A DNA stretch of 64,000 nt from positions 83,173,973-83,237,972 of the forward strand of contig JAVIAB010000051.1 in assembly GCA_032433765.1 (NCBI GenBank). Direction: 5' to 3'. The stretch's first letter is position 1, and the number at the start of each line of letters is the position of its first letter. The DNA comes from Megaustenia siamemsis (taxonomy: Eukaryota; Mollusca; Gastropoda; Stylommatophora; Ariophantidae). The notes under the pieces were generated by a model. The model was given only the letters and a program-made list of their open reading frames with translations. It did no database searches and was not told where the DNA came from. Positions 11,498 through 20,964 of the stretch are shown piece after piece. Both the position numbers and the translations under genes were made by a program.

Positions 11498-12247
11498 TAA
11501 AACATGTTCGATAGCCCTGAATAAAACGTAAAACATGTTCGATAGCCCTGAATAAAACGTAAAACATGTTCGATAGCCCTGAATAAAACGTAAAACATGT
11601 TCGATAGCCCTGAATAAAACGTAAAACATGTTCGATAGCCCTGAATAAAACGTAAAACATGTTCGATAGCCCTGAATAAAACGTAAAACATGTTCGATAG
11701 CCCTGAATAAAACGTAAAACATGTTCGATAGCCCTGAATAAAACGTAAAACATGTTCGATAGCCCTGAATAAAACGTAAAACATGTTCGATAGCCCTGAA
11801 TAAAACGTAAAACATGTTCGATAGCCCTGAATAAAACGTAAAACATGTTCGATAGCCGGGAACAAAACGTAAAATATGTTCGATAGCCGGGAATAAAACG
11901 TAAAATAATATCGATAGCCGGGAATAAAACGTAAAATATGTTCGATAGCCGGGAATAAAACGAAAAATATGTTCGATAGCCGGGAACAAAACGTAAAATA
12001 TGTTCGATAGCCGGGAATAAAACGTAAAATATGTTCGATAGCCGGGAACAAAACGTAAAATATGTTCGATAGCCGGGAATAAAACGTAAAATATGTTCGA
12101 TAGCCGGGAATAAAACGTAAAATATGTTCGATAGCCGGGAACAAAACGTAAAATAACATCGATAGCCGGGAATAAAACGTAAAATATGTTCGATAGCCGG
12201 GAATAAAACGTAAAATATTTTCGATAGCCGGGAATAAAACGTAAATA
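11498..12247. repeat. 31-bp minisatellite, about 24 units, two variant blocks
   Basis: The unit is AACATGTTCGATAGCCC plus TGAATAAAACGTAA. The left block (to about 11,855, about 11 units) has the CCCTG/AACATG form and is almost perfectly homogeneous. The right block (about 13 units) has CCGGG/AATATG with more variants. The 31-bp period is not divisible by 3, so 93 bp cycles all frames and the minus strand is open in all three. The long frames are therefore not evidence of a protein. Confidence 0.95.
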
Positions 12248-12424
12248 ATATTATGGTATTGATTTACATAAACATCCATAAAAACGAAATAGAATACACA
12301 ATGTGACAACTTACTGATAACTTTTATTTTCAACTGACTATTACATTCTGCTCTTTCCTTACTTCATCAACATATTTGTACCAGTTCACCTTGAACAGAT
12401 ACGCACATTCCCACCCACACTCGT

Positions 12425-12528
12425 AGATTATCTATCTATCTATTGACCTTTCGAGCCGTAACCGGCCCATAGGGCGTAGACCAAGATACACCTTCTCCTA
12501 TATGAATTTTTGTTCTAGCAGTTTTCTT
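12425..12528 (-). mobile_element. LINE-D 3' UTR and (GATA)n end
   Basis: Directly downstream of the LINE-D stop codon on the minus strand is a short non-coding stretch (CCCTATGGGCCGGTTACGGC). It ends in a short GATAGATAGATA run near 12,428-12,442. A simple-repeat 3' end of this kind is typical of several poly(A)-less LINE clades. Confidence 0.6.
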
Positions 12529-13998
12529 TTAAAGATATTTTATTAAATCTCGCCATCTGTCTCTGTTCTGTGCAAGCAGTTCTATCTCATTGAGGGAGCC
12601 GATTCCTGCTGCTCTTGCCTCTCTCATCAATGTTCTTCTCAGTGTCTCCCTGGGTCTTCCTCTTTTTCTTTTACCTGTTGTTTCCCATATGAGGGCTTGC
12701 TTTGCTATTCGATTATTATCTCTTCTCATCACATGTCCAACGTATGACCATCGTCTTTTCTTTATTACTGAAGATATTAGTGGTTGATTGGCGATTTCTC
12801 TAATTTCCTCGTTTGTTTTGAATTCGTTCCATTCTATACCAAGTATTTTCCTTAGACATTTATTTTCGAATGCGTTCAACTTTGTTTCTATATCTCTTGT
12901 TGTTTTCCAGCTTTCACACGCATACGTAAGGGTTGATAGTACATTTGATTTGAATAGCCTAAGTTTTGTGTTTGTGCTAATGAGTTTTGATTTCCACAAC
13001 TTTTCAAGGCTTCTGAAAGACATTGCTGCTTTAGCCAGTCTGATTCTAATTTCTTTGCTCGTATCCCCTTCTCGATCAATGTGACTTCCAAGATAGATAA
13101 AGTGATCGATCTCTTCTACTGGTTTGTTTTCCATGTATATTTTGTCACTTGTTGGAATTAAACTTTTCATGACTTTAGTCTTTTCATGATTGACCTCAAG
13201 CCCAATTTTGCTGGCTATTGATGATAGTTCATTTGTGTTTTCCTGCATCGTTTTTATCTGACTGCTGATGAGAACTATGTCATCAGCAAAGTCGAGGTCC
13301 TCCAAATGGTCTCCTTGTATCCATTCGATGCCTTTATTACCAGTGCAGCATTTCTTCATTATGAAGTCCATAACAATTCCAAATAACAAGGGCGATAAAA
13401 TACATCCTTGTTTAACCCCAGTTTCTATTGGGAAACATTCGCTCAGTCCTTCCTCTGTTCGAACTGCACATGTGTAACCATCATACATGTCTTTGATAAT
13501 ATTTATGATTTTTGATGGTAAACCATATTGCTTCAGAATTTTCCACAAAGAATCTCTATGAATACTATCAAATGCTTTTTTGAAGTCGATGAAGTTAAGT
13601 TCAAAAGGTTTTTGCTTTTCAATATGTTCCTCCAATATAAGTCGTAGAGTGAAAATGTGGTCAAGACAGCTTCTCCCTTTTCTAAACCCAGCCTGTTCTT
13701 CACGCATTACTGTATCTATTGAATCCTTTATTCTATTTAGGATGATTTTACAGAATAACTTTGAGGCAACTGACAAAAGTGTCACGCCTCTCCAGTTGTT
13801 ACAATCTCTAAGATTGCCCTTTTTTGGGATCTTAACAATGATTCCTTTTTTCCATTTATGAGGCGTCTTCTCTGTTTTCCAAATGATGTTGAACATTTTT
13901 TGGAGATGTATTAAATTATGGCTATCAATTGCCTTGAGGATCTCAGCTGTTAACTTATCCTCTCCAGCAGCCTTGTTATTGGTCATTAGCTTTAAGGT
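12529..13998 (-). CDS. LINE-D reverse transcriptase, 5'-truncated, open frame
   Basis: An uninterrupted 485-codon frame from an internal Met at 13,986; homology-like sequence continues a few codons upstream to about 13,998. It would make cDNA by target-primed reverse transcription. Visible motifs are NNKAAGEDK near residues 3-11, EEQAGFRKGRS at 96-106, motif A FIDFKKAFD with Asp134, motif B GVKQGCILSPLLF at 190-202, motif C FADD with Asp235/236, YLGS at 298-301, GHVMRRDNNRIAKQAL at 417-432, and GKRKRGRPRE at 438-447. All catalytic aspartates are present. There is no endonuclease domain, so the copy is 5'-truncated and cannot move alone. It resembles RTE-like or related APE-type LINEs; the clade is not certain. 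It is the youngest-looking LINE frame in the window. Confidence 0.9.
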   Translation of the reverse strand, partial: TLKLMTNNKAAGEDKLTAEILKAIDSHNLIHLQKMFNIIWKTEKTPHKWKKGIIVKIPKKGNLRDCNNWRGVTLLSVASKLFCKIILNRIKDSIDTVMREEQAGFRKGRSCLDHIFTLRLILEEHIEKQKPFELNFIDFKKAFDSIHRDSLWKILKQYGLPSKIINIIKDMYDGYTCAVRTEEGLSECFPIETGVKQGCILSPLLFGIVMDFIMKKCCTGNKGIEWIQGDHLEDLDFADDIVLISSQIKTMQENTNELSSIASKIGLEVNHEKTKVMKSLIPTSDKIYMENKPVEEIDHFIYLGSHIDREGDTSKEIRIRLAKAAMSFRSLEKLWKSKLISTNTKLRLFKSNVLSTLTYACESWKTTRDIETKLNAFENKCLRKILGIEWNEFKTNEEIREIANQPLISSVIKKRRWSYVGHVMRRDNNRIAKQALIWETTGKRKRGRPRETLRRTLMREARAAGIGSLNEIELLAQNRDRWRDLIKYL

Positions 13999-14104
13999 GG
14001 TTTACGTAGATTATAGACATAACAAAAGAGACATGGCTCAATGTGACAGTATTCGACTATGACGTATTCAAAGAAGAAAAAGGCAAGCATTGACCATCCA
14101 GCTA

Positions 14105-14300
14105 AATGTCTCCTTGACAACAGTGTCTATTTCCTGCACACAAAGCCACTGAAAGTGGATACAAGATATTTTTTTAAATGGAAAAGCAGAGCGACCCGAC
14201 ATAGTACTGACTAGATCACCGAAACAATTTTCCGGTTTATATTTAAAAAACATGGGCACTAACTCAGTATTTCCCATTTGCCTCAAAACGTGAAGATAAC
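14105..14300 (+). mobile_element. SINE-1, very decayed copy
   Basis: AAAGCCACTGAAAGTGG, then AAAAGCAGAGCGACCCGAC and GGGCACTAACTCAGTATTTC, follow the SINE-1 core, body and tail order with heavy divergence. The head is missing or unrecognisable. Confidence 0.45.
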
Positions 14301-14409
14301 CACTTGCCCTATATAGCTTCAGTTCGGTCAGAATTTTTCCCAGGCAGGTTGCATGAGTAGATATTACTTTTTACTCTATTTTCTCTTCAACGATCTGTGT
14401 TTTATTCCG

Positions 14410-14657
14410 GAGTTAATTATTTCTAATTATTTATTTATAATTATTTATTTCTAATTATTTATTTCTAATTAATTATTCTAATTATTTATTTCTAATTAAT
14501 TATTTCTAATTATTTATTTGCAATTAATTATTTCTAATTATTTATTTGTAATTAATTATTTCTAATTATTTATTTCTAAATATTTATTTCTAATTATTTA
14601 TTTGTAATTAATTATTTCTAATTATTTATTTCTAAATATTTATTTCTAATTATTTGA
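14410..14657. repeat. AT-rich tandem repeat (TAATTATTTATTTC)n
   Basis: The units TAATTATTTATTTC and TAATTAATTATTTC alternate in tandem with small length changes. Almost no G occurs. Confidence 0.9.
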
Positions 14658-14744
14658 AGACATAGTGTCAGTTTTTTTTTACAGACTTAAAAATTAAACA
14701 GAATATAGAAATAATAAAAATGGTAATGCATCCAAAATATAATT

Positions 14745-14965
14745 TATAATCAAGAGACAAAGAAGTGCTGGCCACATGATGAGAAGAGACAACAAGAGAA
14801 TCTCAAAGCAAGCACTGAAACCAAAACCAGAGGGTAACAGAAAAAGAAGCCTGCATAGAGCAACATTAAAAAGAACATCGAGGCAAGAGGTAACAACAGT
14901 ATGCATCGGCTCCCTTTCTGAGGTTGAGAAACAGAAACATATGACGAGATATAATGCGGGTCCTG
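14745..14965 (+). mobile_element. LINE-D C-terminal fragment
   Basis: Translation reads GHMMRRDNKRISKQAL, then a GNRKRSLHRATLKRT stretch and a VCIGSLSEVE match. These align with residues 417-471 of the 485-codon LINE-D frame. The RGRPRE motif is altered. It is a short degraded piece on the opposite strand. Confidence 0.8.
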
Positions 14966-15030
14966 CGGAAAGTATGACATGTTTTACATAATAATAATAT
15001 ACTTCTTAAAGTGATTTTCACTTTCATTTT

Positions 15031-15130
15031 GTCATGGCACTTCCGGTTTAATATAACCTAAAAGACAGTCTGCGGTTCAATGGATAGTGCCTCGCCAAGA
15101 AGTAGGAAAAATCACCAAAACAAAAACAGC
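15031..15130. repeat. Dispersed repeat, copy 2
   Basis: This matches the 6,036-6,130 repeat (TAATATAACCTAAAAGAC, then CTCGCCAAGAAGTAGG). Confidence 0.55.
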
Positions 15131-15204
15131 AATTCTGGCTTTTAATAGATTGTCGGACGTGAAGAGTTAAAAATTTCTCTCCTTCGAGTCGTGTTCGATC
15201 AAAA

Positions 15205-16150
15205 GTACAATATAGATAAATAATTTTTTTTTGTTGAATCTGGTTAAAAGACTTTAAAGTGTCTTTCTTATAGATAAATAATTTTTGTTAAAATCTGGTT
15301 AAAAGACATTAAAGTGTCTTTCTTATAGATAAATATTTTTGTTAAAATCTGGTTAAAAGACATTAAAGTGTCTTTCTTATAGATAAATATTTTTGTTAAA
15401 ATCTGGTTAAAAGACTTTAAAGTGTCTTTCTTATAGATAAATAATTTTGTTAAAATCTGGTTAAAAGACTTTAAAGTGTCTTTCTTATAGATAAATAATT
15501 TTGTTAAAATCTGGTTAAAAGACTTTAAAGTGTCTTTCTTATAGATAAATATTTTTGTTAAAATCTGGTTAAAAGACTTTAAAGTGTCTTTCTTATAGAT
15601 AAGTAATTTTTTGTTGAATCTGGTTAAAAGACTTTAAAGTGTCTTTCTTATAGATAAATAATTTTTTGTTGAATCTGGTTAAAAGACTTTAAAGTGTCTT
15701 TCTTATAGATAAATAATTTTTTGTTGAATCTGGTTAAAAGACTTTAAAGTGTCTTTCTTATAGATAAATAATTTTTTGTTGAATCTGGTTAAAAGACTTT
15801 AAAGTGTCTTTCTTATAGATAAATAATTTTTTGTTGAATCTGGTTAAAAGACTTTAAAGTGTCTTTCTTATAGATAAATAATTTTTTGTTGAATCTGGTT
15901 AAAAGACTTTAAAGTGTCTTTCTTATAGATAAATAATTTTTTGTTGAATGTGGTTAAAAGACTTCAAAGTGTCTTTCTTATAGATAAATAATTTTTTTTT
16001 AATCTGGTTAAAAGACTTTAAAGTGTCTTTCTTATAGATAAATAATTTTTTGTTGAATCTGGTTAAAAGACTTCAAAGTGTCTTTCCTATAGATACATAA
16101 TTTTTTTTGTTGAATCTGGTTAAAAAACTTCAAAGTGTCTTTCTTATACC
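15205..16150. repeat. 54-55-bp satellite, about 17 units, hairpin in each
   Basis: The spacing between CTTATAGATA phrases measured along the array is 54 or 55 bp. Two sub-types exist: a 54-bp form with GTTAAAATCTGG (mostly 15,268-15,600) and a 55-bp form with TTGTTGAATCTGG. Each unit holds the near-palindrome AAAGACTTTAAAGTGTCTTT, which can form a 6-bp stem. The last units before 16,150 are decayed. Confidence 0.95.
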
Positions 16151-16244
16151 TCATGCATCAACCAAAAAGAGAAAAGCTTATTACTGTGTCATGACACTTT
16201 ATTGAAGGAACACAATACATTTCATGCACAATTTCACTCACAGA

Positions 16245-16402
16245 AACACAATATAGATCGTTTTGTAAAAATGTCGTATTCTGGTTCGCAGCGTGTATTA
16301 AATATCGCGATGTTACTCCACCTTCCATCGGTGCCACTAGAAACAGTCGAATCAGTCTGGCCAAGGGAGTATAGATCGAGAGGGAAAACTTTTAGGGTAG
16401 AG
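16245..16402. repeat. Dispersed repeat (shared with 32.8-32.96 kb)
   Basis: CACTAGAAACAGTCGAATCA, then GTCTGGCCAAGGGAGTATAG and AGAGGGAAAA, resemble 32,880-32,955 (CTTCTAGAAGCAGAC, TGTCTGGCCAAGCGAATAAA, AGAGGGAAGG). The origin is unknown. Confidence 0.45.
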
Positions 16403-16442
16403 TGACAAAGAGGATTATTTTTCAGTTCATTAGTAGTCGCCA

Positions 16443-16574
16443 AGGAGAAAGACAGAGAGAGAGAGAGAGAAAGAGAGAGCGTGTAATTTAGGAGTCCCTT
16501 CATGCAGGCGGTCCATTGCGGCCTTGTTTTATGAGATACGCCTTTGATTGTGTTTGTGAGTGATATGTGTGTGC

Positions 16575-16655
<81 letters not shown>

Positions 16656-16662
16656 CGTTTGT
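16443..16662. repeat. (AG)n, then (TA)n/(TG)n microsatellites
   Basis: An imperfect AG tract lies at 16,453-16,482. A TA tract of about 60 bp runs from 16,577 to about 16,638 and passes into a TG tract to about 16,656. Confidence 0.95.
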
Positions 16663-17094
16663 ATGTAGTGCAAAAATATAAGAAATGGCGATGCGACCAA
16701 CAGCCTCGTCTATAATCAAGAATAGAAGGTTGGTGTGTGTCGATCATATAGTCAGAAACTATAACCAGATAATCACACACACACACAAAAGCTCTGAAAT
16801 GAGAAAAGAATAACAAAAATAAAGAAAAAAGAACCCGACCTTGCGATGAAAATGCTGGTAAGAGAGACAATTACAACAGGAATTCACACCTTTATTAAGA
16901 CTGAGAAGTTCCTCTAGAACAGAAGAATATATCGAGGAACACTGCTGTTTGTGCTGTCTCACTGCACTGGAATGATACGGGTGATGATATTACGCACGTT
17001 ATAGGAGGTATTGCTTCCCTTCTCCGAGGAAGACTTTTGACTTCAACATCAAAATTGTAATGTGTTGTTATCCTCTATCTTAGATCTGTAACAA
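16663..17094. other. Intergenic, nothing recognised
   Basis: A short (CA)n lies near 16,776. No supported gene or repeat copy. Confidence 0.4.
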
Positions 17095-17745
17095 TCTTCT
17101 TCTTCTACCTTTCAGCTCCCTGTGGAGCATAGGTCTTCAGCAAACACTTTCCAAGTCATTCTGTTTCTTGCCATTCTTTTTAAGATCATTCCAAATCTTC
17201 CCCATCATCTTCATCTCTGCTTTTGTCTGTCTTCTCCAAGAATTTCTTGGTCTTGCTCTTTGTCTTTTCCCCTGGGGATTCCAAAAAGGGCCTGCTGTGT
17301 GATACTCTCAGTTGGCATCTGCAGTGTGTGTCCTATCCAGCGCCGTTGTCTTCGCTGTATCGCTTTATCCACTGGTATTTGACTGGTACATTTAGTGATT
17401 TTGTCCTGCCATTTCCATCCTTTTATTCTGCGTAAGCATCCATTAATGAAAGTCGGTATCTTCATGATTGTCAATTTTGTTCTCCACATTTCACTGCCAC
17501 ATAATAGGACTGACTTAACATTGGAATAGACAATTTTTATTTTTGTATTTAACCTAATTTCTTTGGACCTCTATGTTTCCCAGTGCAACAAAAGCTCCTC
17601 CTGTGTTTGATATCCTTATTTTGGTATTATTTTCTATTCCTCCCTCTTTATCTATATTACTGTCAAGATATATGTAAGATTGTACGTCTAATAGATGCAT
17701 ATCTCCTAATTTTATTTGGTCATTGCCAACTGCATTCATAAAAAT
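17095..17745 (-). mobile_element. LINE-B, RT C-terminal fragment
   Basis: Minus-strand translation follows LINE-B: AVGNDQIKLGDMHLLDVQSY, YLDSNIDKEGGIEN, KIPTFINGCLRRIKGWKWQD, RWIGHTLQMPTESITQQAL, and the degraded GRQRARPRNS region. It ends with the LINE-B 3' end (CTCCACAGGGAGCTGAAAGG). Frameshifts break it. It preserves an uninterrupted version of the site where LINE-E sits in the 21-23 kb copy. Confidence 0.85.
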
Positions 17746-18384
17746 CTGTAACAATAACATTTGTATATTTTTTGTTACTAGTTGCCTTCCAACCACCTCA
17801 CCAAGATCGGTACCCTAGCTTCAGTGTTTAACCTTTTGACCAGTACACGCCAACTTTCATAAACACAAAACATAACTGGAGCAAACAAACATATTTATTT
17901 CTTTATAGTACCGGTTCATGTCACTACAGCCATAGGCCATGCACGACCTCGGATTAAAGTTAATTCATTTTTCTTTTGGCAACAAGACAATAAATGGGAC
18001 ACAACAAAACAAAATGGTCACGTTTCACTGTCCCATCTTTGACTCCTATTAAAGGTTGCTAACTCTCAATTATTCAATTTTTTTTTAATGCTATTAGAAA
18101 TATACAATCGGATGTCGATATTCGAAATTGCCTCGTGGAAGTTCAAGGTGACTGTTGTATGAAAGTTGTTAAGCCTTTAATGGCTTATTTACCTGTTCTG
18201 CAAAGTGTCGTGACCCTGATGACCTATTTAAAGACCACATCTAAATATATCACACACTCGACGCCTGTGAAAGCGTAAAATAACGGGAAGCATTGAAAAC
18301 TAACAAGAAAGGATAACAACCAAATATGATGACTGTATAGACGCGAAAAAAATGAGGAAAATACTATGCAACCCATTTTTAACA
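17746..18384. other. Intergenic, nothing recognised
   Basis: AT-rich DNA with no supported feature. Confidence 0.4.
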
Positions 18385-18845
18385 ATATAAAAATGAAAAA
18401 AGAGTTCTTAGATGTTATGTAGAACCAGTCTTAACATATGGATGCGAATCATGGACAATAGGACAACAGACAAGAAAATCACTGGAGTCTGTAGAAATGT
18501 GGTTTTACAGAAGAATGTTGAGAGTACCATGGACAGCTAAGAAGAGTAATGAAGATGTTCTGAGAGAGGTCAAAGCAAAAAGAGAGCTAATTTCCAATAT
18601 TAGGAAAAAAACAATCATCATTTTTTGGCCATGTAATGAGAAGAGAACAACTGGAATATATTGTAACAACTGGAAAAATTGAGGGACGAAGAGATAGAGG
18701 GAAGCAAAGAGAAAAAATAACAGACTGCTTAAGAGAATGTCTTGGCAGAAGGTCAACAACAGAAATGATAAATAGCTGCCGAGATCGAAAGTTGTGGAGA
18801 GACATGATCACCTACGCCAGTAGGCCCGGTACTTGATGATGATAG
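18385..18845 (+). mobile_element. LINE-E 3' end
   Basis: Broken frames encode the RT C-terminus: MWFYRRMLRVPWTAKKSNED, then a GHVMRREQLEYIVTTGKIEG-like segment, GRRDRGKQREKITDCL, GRRSTTEMI, and SCRDRKLWRDMITYASRPGT then stop. The 3' end is GGTACTTGATGATGAT, a GAT-type simple tail. The same C-terminal signature marks all LINE-E copies. Confidence 0.85.
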
Positions 18846-19002
18846 ACGCGAAGAGATTAACAAAGAATATAGTTAAACCTTCGTAAGCAAAAGTAATGTA
18901 AACTACTTGTGTTCACATGTTCATATCTATTAGCGTTTGTATGGAGTTCGTGAACGCTATTCAGTTTTAATTGTAATGGAAGTCGATGGAAGAACCCAAT
19001 GT

Positions 19003-19170
19003 CGCTGGTTGGTGCACTCGTCTGCGGACCTGACGGTTCAGGGTCTAAAATATCAGTTTAGGTAAACATTTTTTTCAACTTATAAAGCTCTCAGGTTCCA
19101 TCCAGCCGCTTTAAAAATGGGTACCAGAGGTAAGGAGAGGCAGCAAAAACTGAGGCTTTGTACAATGAAG
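19003..19170 (+). mobile_element. SINE-6 copy, different head, shared core
   Basis: The tRNA-like head GTCGCTGGTTGGTGCACTCG, then GACGGTTCAGGGTC (weak B box), is followed by GGTTCCATCCAGCC and TTTAAAAATGGGTACC. These match the SINE-1 core although head and tail differ. Single copy. Confidence 0.55.
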
Positions 19171-19433
19171 ATACAAAAACTGCATTATCCAACAGAAACT
19201 GCTATGGGACCAACTTTACATTTTAAGTCTCTGGACCAATGCATCTTCTTTTAGCTGGTCCAATTTGGTGCAATCCTAGCATGTGTTCCCCATGCAGTGG
19301 TGGAAGTGGAGGTTCATGTCAGAGTTTGTCTTGCTCCAAGTCTGAAGATAATTCTTGTGTATCTTAGTCGCTCAAGTTCACAAATAATGCGGAGCCTTGT
19401 TAGACTTCGTTGTGTAAAGGAAGTATGGTATTA

Positions 19434-20262
19434 TAGTCCGTTCAGAAATTCATAATCACACCTGAATTAGTTTTGCGTGATAACCGCTTGTTATTTTAGT
19501 TTCAAAATTTGCATGCAATCTTAGAATATTGATGACGCAAAGATTTTGGTATTTTTTATTTCACAAACACAACAGATTTTGCACATCAGCGAATTCCTTT
19601 GATCTTTTATGACGATATCACACAAGTTGGTTCAAATTTTAGAGTTTACAGTAATCGTGTTAAATTTTCCAGTTTACTGGAATTCCTGTCAGAGGCGTAT
19701 CTACATAGTGCTTAATTGTGGGTGTTGTTCTTTATGTGTATTTGCAAACATGAATTCAATTGGTTACAATTGCTGATATAGTAAAAAAAGTAACCTTTTG
19801 CATAGTTATAAATTTGCATTTCAAACTCATTGTAATTTAGATATAAATGTTGGTATTTAAAGTCAACAAATTGTCTACTGAGTCTTCACAAAATTAATAA
19901 ATATACGCCTTCCCTTCGGTAAGTAATGCCCAGGCCGTGGTGCGTCATGTCGTTCAATAACAATTCAGTTTTGAGCACGGGATTTTCCTGAAGTTAGTGT
20001 TTCTGCAATAGCCAAACTATTTTACGTCAACGACCGCACCAAATTAATGTATATATCCTAAAATGGTGTCAAATTCGAACAGGGTGAATTTAATATACCC
20101 TAAAGAAGAAAACTTTTAAACTAGATCAAATTTCTCAGAGCAAAAAATATTTCTATAACGTCATCAATATTCTAAGATTAAATACAAAATTTGAAAGCAA
20201 AATAACAAGCGGTTATCACGCAAAACTAATTCATGTGTGATTATGAATTTCTGAACGGACTA
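19434..20262. mobile_element. 829-bp MITE with about 120-bp terminal inverted repeats, TA TSD
   Basis: The left end TAGTCCGTTCAGAAATTCAT is the exact reverse complement of the right end. Pairing continues with small differences for about 120 bp on each side (19,434-19,560 and 20,140-20,262). TA lies outside both ends (19,432-19,433 and 20,263-20,264). The interior is AT-rich and has no transposase frame. Size, long inverted repeats and TA duplication fit a non-autonomous Tc1/mariner-superfamily element. No partner transposase with matching ends is in the window. Confidence 0.9.
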
Positions 20263-20305
20263 TAGTGCCCAGATTGTTAACAGACTTTGGAACATTATTT
20301 TTTGG

Positions 20306-20420
20306 TAGTGTTGTCGGTATTACATTCCCAGAAAAAAAAATATGACAGCCATTTAAGGCTAGGTGAACATGGATCCGGATCGACTGTGACCTCTTGTCCT
20401 CAGTAGTCCAGTTCACTAAC
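20306..20420 (-). mobile_element. SINE-1 fragment
   Basis: TGTCGGTATTACATTCCCAG, then CATTTAAGGCTAGGTGAAC and CCTCTTGTCCTCAGTAGTCC, are the complement of the SINE-1 body, core and head. Truncated at both ends. It starts 44 bp after the MITE. Confidence 0.75.
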
Positions 20421-20606
20421 GTGATGCAGCATTCAAATAGAGAGTAAGTATATCGGTCCTGCAGGTTGTATTTGACTCTGGAGAAAATAACAAACAAGCA
20501 TATGTACAATATTTTTTTTAAAAAGGTATACATTTTACCTACCTAGACAGCAAATTATACCTTTTTTAGTTTATTTAATAAATAGGTATACTACAGCGAA
20601 TAAGGG

Positions 20607-20950
20607 TTGGCTTACCACGGCAACAGCCGGGGTTCGTAATCCTGGCGAGGACACCTGGGTTTTACTAATTCCCTAAAAATTAGTAGGAGCCGCGATAGCT
20701 CAGTGGTTAGTGAACTGGACTACTACGGACAAGGGGTAGGGTTCGATCCCAACCGACGGCTCCGGGTTCACCCAGCCTTTAAATGGGTACCGGATTTTTT
20801 CTGGGAAAGTAAAAGCAGCACGGGCGTAATACCGACCACATTACCCCAAAAAAATCATGTGCTGAAGGTCTGTAAAATATAGGGTCACTAACACCATATT
20901 TCCCTATACGCCACTTGGCGTGACGGGGGGTACTTTACTTTACTTTTTTT
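20607..20950 (+). mobile_element. SINE-1 with an extra 5' segment, 14-bp TSD
   Basis: The direct repeat ACAGCGAATAAGGG (20,593-20,606 and 20,951-20,964) brackets the insert. Its first 89 bp contain GGGGTTCGTAATCCTGG, itself B-box-like. The ordinary SINE-1 head starts at 20,696 (GGAGCCGCGATAGCTCAGTG), followed by the B box, core and TTTACTTT tail. The TSD includes the extra segment, so it moved together with the SINE as a longer or dimeric transcript. Confidence 0.85.
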
Positions 20951-20964
20951 ACAGCGAATAAGGG

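Noticed and set aside
11471..12333. 281-codon minus-strand frame with a 31-residue repeat
   Set aside because: A stop-free 31-bp unit opens all three frames on that strand. It is a minisatellite.
12590..13861. Plus-strand open frames across LINE-D
   Set aside because: They are antisense shadows of the RT frame on the minus strand.
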